In this document: piece after piece, positions 58,540-64,000 of the stretch
Position numbering within the stretch: position 1 is the stretch's first letter
How the letters are laid out: each line of letters opens with the position of its first letter
From: Siphonodentalium dalli
Taxonomy: Eukaryota; Mollusca; Scaphopoda; Gadilida; Siphonodentaliidae
Direction: 5' to 3'
Length of the DNA stretch: 64,000 nucleotides
Assembly: GCA_032622095.1 (NCBI GenBank)
Contig: CP136065.1
Coordinates: 244,899,474 to 244,963,473, forward strand
The notes under the pieces: model-generated
Database searches by the model: none
Told to the model about the DNA's origin: nothing
Seen by the model: the letters and a program-made list of their open reading frames with translations, nothing else
Translations under genes and position numbers: made by a program

Positions 58540-59378
58540 AGTCTGGTACAGTGCCATACCAAATGATCGGACTGACAAAGCGCCATACCAAATAATCCGG
58601 CTGGTACAACGCCATACCAATTGATCCGAAAGGTACAGCGCCATAACAAATAATCCGATTAGTACAGCGCCATACCAAATGATCCGACCGATACAGGGCC
58701 ATACCAAATGATCCTACTGATACAGCGCCATACCAAATTATCAGACTGACACAGTGCCATACCAAATGATCCGACCGATACAGGGCCATACCAAATGTTC
58801 CGACTGATACAGCGCCATACCAAATTATCAGACTGACACAGTGCCATACCAAATGATCCGACCGATACAGGGCCATACCAAATGATCCGACTGATACAGC
58901 GCCATACCAAATTATCAGACTGACACAGTGCCATACCAAATGATCCGGCTGGTACAGCGCCATACCACCAAGTGATCCGACCGGTGCTCGTTTATTAAAT
59001 CTGATTGAGTCTGGTACAGCGCCATGCCAAATGATCCGGCTGGTACAGCGCCATACCAATTGATCCGAAAGGTACAGTGTCATATACCCAACGATCCGAC
59101 TGGCGCAGCTCCATATCAAATAATCCGATTAGTACAGCGCCATACCAAATTATCGGACTGACACAGCGCCATACCAAATGATCCGACTGGTACAGCGCCA
59201 TACCACCAAATGATCCGACCGGTACAGCGCCATACCACCAAATAATCCGACCGGTACAGCGCCATACCAAATTATCAGACTGACAAAGTGCCATACCAAA
59301 TGATCCGGCTGGTACAGCGCCATACCACCAAGTGATCCGACCGGTGCTCGTTTATTAAATCTGATTGAGTCTGGTACA
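58540..59378. repeat. 30-bp satellite with 360-bp higher-order period
   Basis: About 28 units of 'ctggtacagcgccataccaa' plus 'atgatccga'. A block from 58941 to ~59020 recurs exactly 360 bp later. Minus-strand open frames (up to 199 codons) are repeat shadows. The array resumes after the composite element, at 63837. Confidence 0.93.
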
Positions 59379-59830
59379 GGTTACAAACAACTAATTATAT
59401 AGAGTCACTCTTCTTGAATTTGTGTAGGGAAACTCGAGTCAGCATAAAAAAAAATTCTGGCTGCTGATTGGTTGATTATCATTGAGGGAAATATCCCTAA
59501 TCGGGAACAGAAAATCATAGCCTACGTAAATATGGCGATCGTGTATGTTTAGATGTCCAGGAAGAGTCTGGTGGCGTCCAGAAGTTACGGAAGGGGTCTG
59601 GGTATTTTTATGCTGCTGATTTTTTTGCAGTAAATGGGGTAGTTGTGGAAATGCAAGATTATCGTTTGAAAACAATACCGAAAAGGGCGCGTTTGTTGTC
59701 ACATACTGGTGCAGAGGATGACGTTCTAAGGGAAAATTGACCACTTGAAGTTCAACTAGGTCAAACCCATGGCCGGCGGGACTTTTAGTTAACACTGTCG
59801 CCTATGGAAAATAATTAGTTGTGTGTAACC
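59379..59830. repeat. M module of array 2, copy 1 (452 bp)
   Basis: Left-terminal module. Reading its reverse complement beside the module at 10708 shows shared termini, 'ccataggc', 'tgttaac' and 'caaccaatca' blocks in the same order. Confidence 0.85.
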
Positions 59831-62800
59831 TATAGGCAAAAAATTCACATTTTTCAAATATCGTTCAGGGCAGCGAATTTAGGAACACTGATAAACAAAG
59901 ACTCACTTGTTTTGTTGAGTTATTATATTTTCACGCCCTACAGACCCATTTTCAGATTATGCGAGACATTTATTAACCCTCTGTCGCCGGAACTTCAACT
60001 TTTTCCGGAGGCGAAATTTTCTGAAAATCATCCATTTTGTGCATATGGGTGGACCTTTAATGTTCAAAATAGCACGGTCGAGGTGATGGAAGTTTCTCTG
60101 AGAGAAATTCGACTCAAACTCCTAAAAGTACTAAAATTTAAAGGGACATCCGCCTATCATTGAACCAAACCATCATCGAATGGTGAAATTTTGAGGGGGG
60201 GGGGGTCTATTTCAAATGCAATTAAACATTGTATTGTTCAAAATTAGATAAATTCCTTAAAAAGTATGGTTGATATACGTGACTAGTTTTCAAAACTTAT
60301 ACATATTACTTTCTATCGTGTGCGTTATGCACGCGAGTCGGTTTTTACAAATTAAATTATGATGAAAAACCATGAATTTGGGGTGTGGTCACATTTGTGG
60401 TCATAATATCCCCATTAGTGAGTGGATGGACATGGGACATGCGACACTGTGCAGTATATATGTCTATGACAAGCCTAACATGAGACATTAGTATCTTTTC
60501 TACTAAACTGCGCTTCCAGATTTATCAGGATTCTATTACTGGTGTTATTTCTTACCCCAAAACAATTGTTAATTTTAAAACGGGGTATGTGGGTTAAATG
60601 ACCGCTGGGAGATAATAGGATGCCCAATGACTCCTATATTTCTATTGTATCACGGTAAAGCTTTTTTTGTAAAATTGGCGCGGTTTACACGATAAAACTG
60701 CAATTTACTTTTCAATTATAGGTTACAAACAACTAATTATATAGAGTCACTCTTCTTGAATTTGTGTAGGGAAACTCGAGTCAGCATAAAAAAAAATTCT
60801 GGCTGCTGATTGGTTGATTATCATTGAGGGAAATATCCCTAATCGGGAACAGAAAATCATAGCCTACGTAAATATGGCGATCGTGTATGTTTAGATGTCC
60901 AGGAAGAGTCTGGTGGCGTCCAGAAGTTACGGAAGGGGTCTGGGTATTTTTATGCTGCTGATTTTTTTGCAGTAAATGGGGTAGTTGTGGAAATGCAAGA
61001 TTATCGTTTGAAAACAATACCGAAAAGGGCGCGTTTGTTGTCACATACTGGTGCAGAGGATGACGTTCTAAGGGAAAATTGACCACTTGAAGTTCAACTA
61101 GGTCAAACCCATGGCCGGCGGGACTTTTAGTTAACACTGTCGCCTATGGAAAATAATTAGTTGTGTGTAACCTATAGGCAAAAAATTCACATTTTTCAAA
61201 TATCGTTCAGGGCAGCGAATTTAGGAACACTGATAAACAAAGACTCACTTGTTTTGTTGAGTTATTATATTTTCACGCCCTACAGACCCATTTTCAGATT
61301 ATGCTAGATATTTATTAACCCTCTGTCGCCGGAACTTCAACTTTTTCCGGAGGCGAAATTTTCTGAAAATCATCCATTTTGTGCATATGGGTGGACCTTT
61401 AATGTTCAAAATAGCACGGTCGAGGTGATGGAAGTTTCTCTGAGAGAAATTCGACTCAAACTCCTAAAAGTACTAAAATTTAAAGGGACATCCGCCTATC
61501 ATTGAACCAAACCATCATCGAATGGTGAAATTTTGAGGGGGGGGGGGGGTCTATTTCAAATGCAATTAAACATTGTATTGTTCAAAATTAGATAAATTCC
61601 TTAAAAAGTATGGTTGATATACGTGACTAGTTTTCAAAACTTATACATATTACTTTCTATCGTGTGCGTTATGCACGCGAGTCGGTTTTTACAAATTAAA
61701 TTATGATGAAAAACCATGAATTTGGGGTGTGGTCACATTTGTGGTCATAATATCCCCATTAGTGAGTGGATGGACATGGGAAATGCGACACTGTGCAGTA
61801 TATATGTCTATGACAAGCCTAACATGAGACATTAGTATCTTTTCTACTAAACTGCGCTTCCAGATTTATCAGGATTCTATTACTGGTGTTATTTCTTACC
61901 CCAAAACAATTGTTAATTTTAAAACGGGGTATGTGGGTTAAATGACCGCTGGGAGATAATAGGATGCCCAATGACTCCTATATTTCTATTGTATCACGGT
62001 AAAGCTTTTTTTGTAAAATTGGCGCGGTTTACACGATAAAACTGCAATTTACTTTTCAATTATAGGTTACAAACAACTAATTATATAGAGTCACTCTTCT
62101 TGAATTTGTGTAGGGAAACTCGAGTCAGCATAAAAAAAAATTCTGGCTGCTGATTGGTTGATTATCATTGAGGGAAATATCCCTAATCGGGAACAGAAAA
62201 TCATAGCCTACGTAAATATGGCGATCGTGTATGTTTAGATGTCCAGGAAGAGTCTGGTGGCGTCCAGAAGTTACGGAAGGGGTCTGGGTATTTTTATGCT
62301 GCTGATTTTTTTGCAGTAAATGGGGTAGTTGTGGAAATGCAAGATTATCGTTTGAAAACAATACCGAAAAGGGCGCGTTTGTTGTCACATACTGGTGCAG
62401 AGGATGACGTTCTAAGGGAAAATTGACCACTTGAAGTTCAACTAGGTCAAACCCATGGCCGGCGGGACTTTTAGTTAACACTGTCGCCTATGGAAAATAA
62501 TTAGTTGTGTGTAACCTATAGGCAAAAAATTCACATTTTTCAAATATCGTTCAGGGCAGCGAATTTAGGAACACTGATAAACAAAGACTCACTTGTTTTG
62601 TTGAGTTATTATATTTTCACGCCCTACAGACCCATTTTCAGATTATGCGAGACATTTATTAACCCTCTGTCGCCGGAACTTTTTCTGAAAATCATCCATT
62701 TTGTGCATATGGGTGGACCTTTAATGTTCAAAATAGCACGGTCGAGGTGATGGAAGTTTCTCTGAGAGAAATTCGACTCAAACTCCTAAAAGTACTAAAA

Positions 62801-63384
62801 TTTAAAGGGACATCCGCCTATCATTGAACCAAACCATCATCGAATGGTGAAATTTTGAGGGGGGGGGGGTCTATTTCAAATGCAATTAAACATTGTATTG
62901 TTCAAAATTAGATAAATTCCTTAAAAAGTATGGTTGATATACGTGACTAGTTTTCAAAACTTATACATATTACTTTCTATCGTGTGCGTTATGCACGCGA
63001 GTCGGTTTTTACAAATTAAATTATGATGAAAAACCATGAATTTGGGGTGTGGTCACATTTGTGGTCATAATATCCCCATTAGTGAGTGGATGGACATGGG
63101 ACATGCGACACTGTGCAGTATATATGTCTATGACAAGCCTAACATGAGACATTAGTATCTTTTCTACTAAACTGCGCTTCCAGATTTATCAGGATTCTAT
63201 TACTGGTGTTATTTCTTACCCCAAAACAATTGTTAATTTTAAAACGGGGTATGTGGGTTAAATGACCGCTGGGAGATAATAGGATGCCCAATGACTCCTA
63301 TATTTCTATTGTATCACGGTAAAGCTTTTTTTGTAAAATTGGCGCGGTTTACACGATAAAACTGCAATTTACTTTTCAATTATA

Positions 63385-63836
63385 GGTTACAAACAACTAA
63401 TTATATAGAGTCACTCTTCTTGAATTTGTGTAGGGAAACTCGAGTCAGCATAAAAAAAAATTCTGGCTGCTGATTGGTTGATTATCATTGAGGGAAATAT
63501 CCCTAATCGGGAACAGAAAATCATAGCCTACGTAAATATGGCGATCGTGTATGTTTAGATGTCCAGGAAGAGTCTGGTGGCGTCCAGAAGTTACGGAAGG
63601 GGTCTGGGTATTTTTATGCTGCTGATTTTTTTGCAGTAAATGGGGTAGTTGTGGAAATGCAAGATTATCGTTTGAAAACAATACCGAAAAGGGCGCGTTT
63701 GTTGTCACATACTGGTGCAGAGGATGACGTTCTAAGGGAAAATTGACCACTTGAAGTTCAACTAGGTCAAACCCATGGCCGGCGGGACTTTTAGTTAACA
63801 CTGTCGCCTATGGAAAATAATTAGTTGTGTGTAACC
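63385..63836. repeat. M module of array 2, copy 4 (452 bp)
   Basis: Right-terminal module, followed directly by TACA and resumed satellite sequence. Confidence 0.85.
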
Positions 63837-63840
63837 TACA

Positions 63841-63962
63841 GTGCCATACCAAATGACCCGCCTGGTGCTGTGTATAGAGCAAGCGATCTTCGGAACCACA
63901 GGCGACTATATGTGACCCGCCATATCAAATCCAGTCGTAAGTCGGGATTTTTTTTACCCTGT
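63841..63962. other. Satellite remnant and unique sequence
   Basis: Begins with one satellite unit ('gtgccataccaaatgac'), then sequence without a recognised feature. Confidence 0.5.
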
Positions 63963-64000
63963 GCCAATGCATTCTCTTATATATGCGAGTCGACCATAGG
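63963..64000. repeat. 69-bp palindrome, cut by the window edge
   Basis: Left arm and core of the palindrome family, in the orientation of the copy at 2391. As there, it is preceded by 'ccctgt'. Confidence 0.8.

Larger units (their letters stand above)
59379..63836. mobile_element. Composite array M-S-M-S-M-S-M with 4-bp duplication
   Basis: Four 452-bp modules M (59379-59830, 60721-61172, 62065-62516, 63385-63836) alternate with three spacers S of 890, 892 and 868 bp. M begins GGTTACAAACAACTAATTAT and ends with an inverted version. TACA precedes the first M (59375-59378) and follows the last (63837-63840). The flanking DNA on both sides is the same 30-bp satellite, so the uninterrupted site 'ggtacagtgcc' can be inferred. 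The third S lacks ~22 bp, and the second has point differences, so the copies are real and not one copy repeated by assembly. The identical 118-codon minus-strand frame in each M is not a recognisable protein. Confidence 0.92.

Noticed and set aside
58520-59294. 199-codon minus-strand frame and its neighbours
   Set aside because: Shadow of the 30-bp satellite; adjacent frames are equally open.
59439-63801. Identical 118-codon frame in each M module of array 2
   Set aside because: Identity reflects recent amplification, not selection. There is no recognisable domain, and the related M module of array 1 has no matching frame.

Overview
The window is AT-rich, intergenic-looking DNA from a eukaryote, most likely a marine invertebrate. 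A mollusc or another lophotrochozoan is my inference. It rests on decayed non-LTR retrotransposons, a tRNA-derived SINE, abundant MITEs, minisatellites with units of 20 to 50 bp, and repeat arrays of the 'gagttatggccctt' and 'aagatggccgctgg' style. I found no complete host protein-coding gene, rRNA, tRNA gene, CRISPR array or bacterial operon. The only host-like coding signal is the N-terminal half of a THAP zinc-finger domain on the minus strand near 24.1-24.2 kb. Two pseudogenised reverse-transcriptase fragments, near 14.7-15.3 kb and 33.8-34.7 kb, are the only other recognisable proteins. Long open frames elsewhere come from tandem repeats.

Layout. 0-5 kb: a TTAA-flanked MITE, then a cluster of 69-bp near-perfect palindromes that recur at 58.2 kb and at the right edge. 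4-10.3 kb: RTE-like dispersed repeats, a ~21-bp minisatellite (6.05-7.16 kb) and small inverted-repeat elements. 10.7-13.9 kb: a composite array M-S-M-S-M, in which M is a 451-bp module with 19-bp inverted ends and S is a 902-bp spacer, flanked by ATTA on both sides. 14.7-22.5 kb: LINE debris, diverged tandem repeats and a 1.3-kb element with 43-bp inverted ends. 22.7-25 kb: a quiet stretch with four CACGTG E-boxes, a recurring AACGCTCTTTAT motif, the THAP exon and a CRE-like palindrome. 25.5-33.1 kb: a five-unit array, a SINE, hairpin MITEs and other TIR elements. 33.3-39.0 kb: a ~5.7-kb fold-back element whose loop is a minisatellite and whose left arm carries a LINE insertion. 40-48.7 kb: mostly featureless, with strong hairpins and one TIR element. 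48.8-52.2 kb: a ~30-bp minisatellite, a 217-bp hairpin MITE and a 23 x 50-bp satellite. 52.7-54.9 kb: nested insertions, including a head-to-head MITE pair, and a 38-bp-stem hairpin. 55.0-55.8 kb: a (CT)-rich microsatellite. 58.5-59.4 kb: a 30-bp satellite. 59.4-63.8 kb: a second composite array, M-S-M-S-M-S-M, inserted in that satellite with a TACA duplication.

The most unusual signal is the pair of composite arrays at 10.7 and 59.4 kb. Their M modules are diverged relatives in opposite orientation. Both arrays have M at both outer ends, a spacer of ~0.9 kb and a 4-bp flanking duplication. That is the layout of a transposon with ~450-bp direct terminal repeats that has expanded by recombination. 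However, it has no LTR-retrotransposon ends, no primer-binding site and no coding capacity that I can see.
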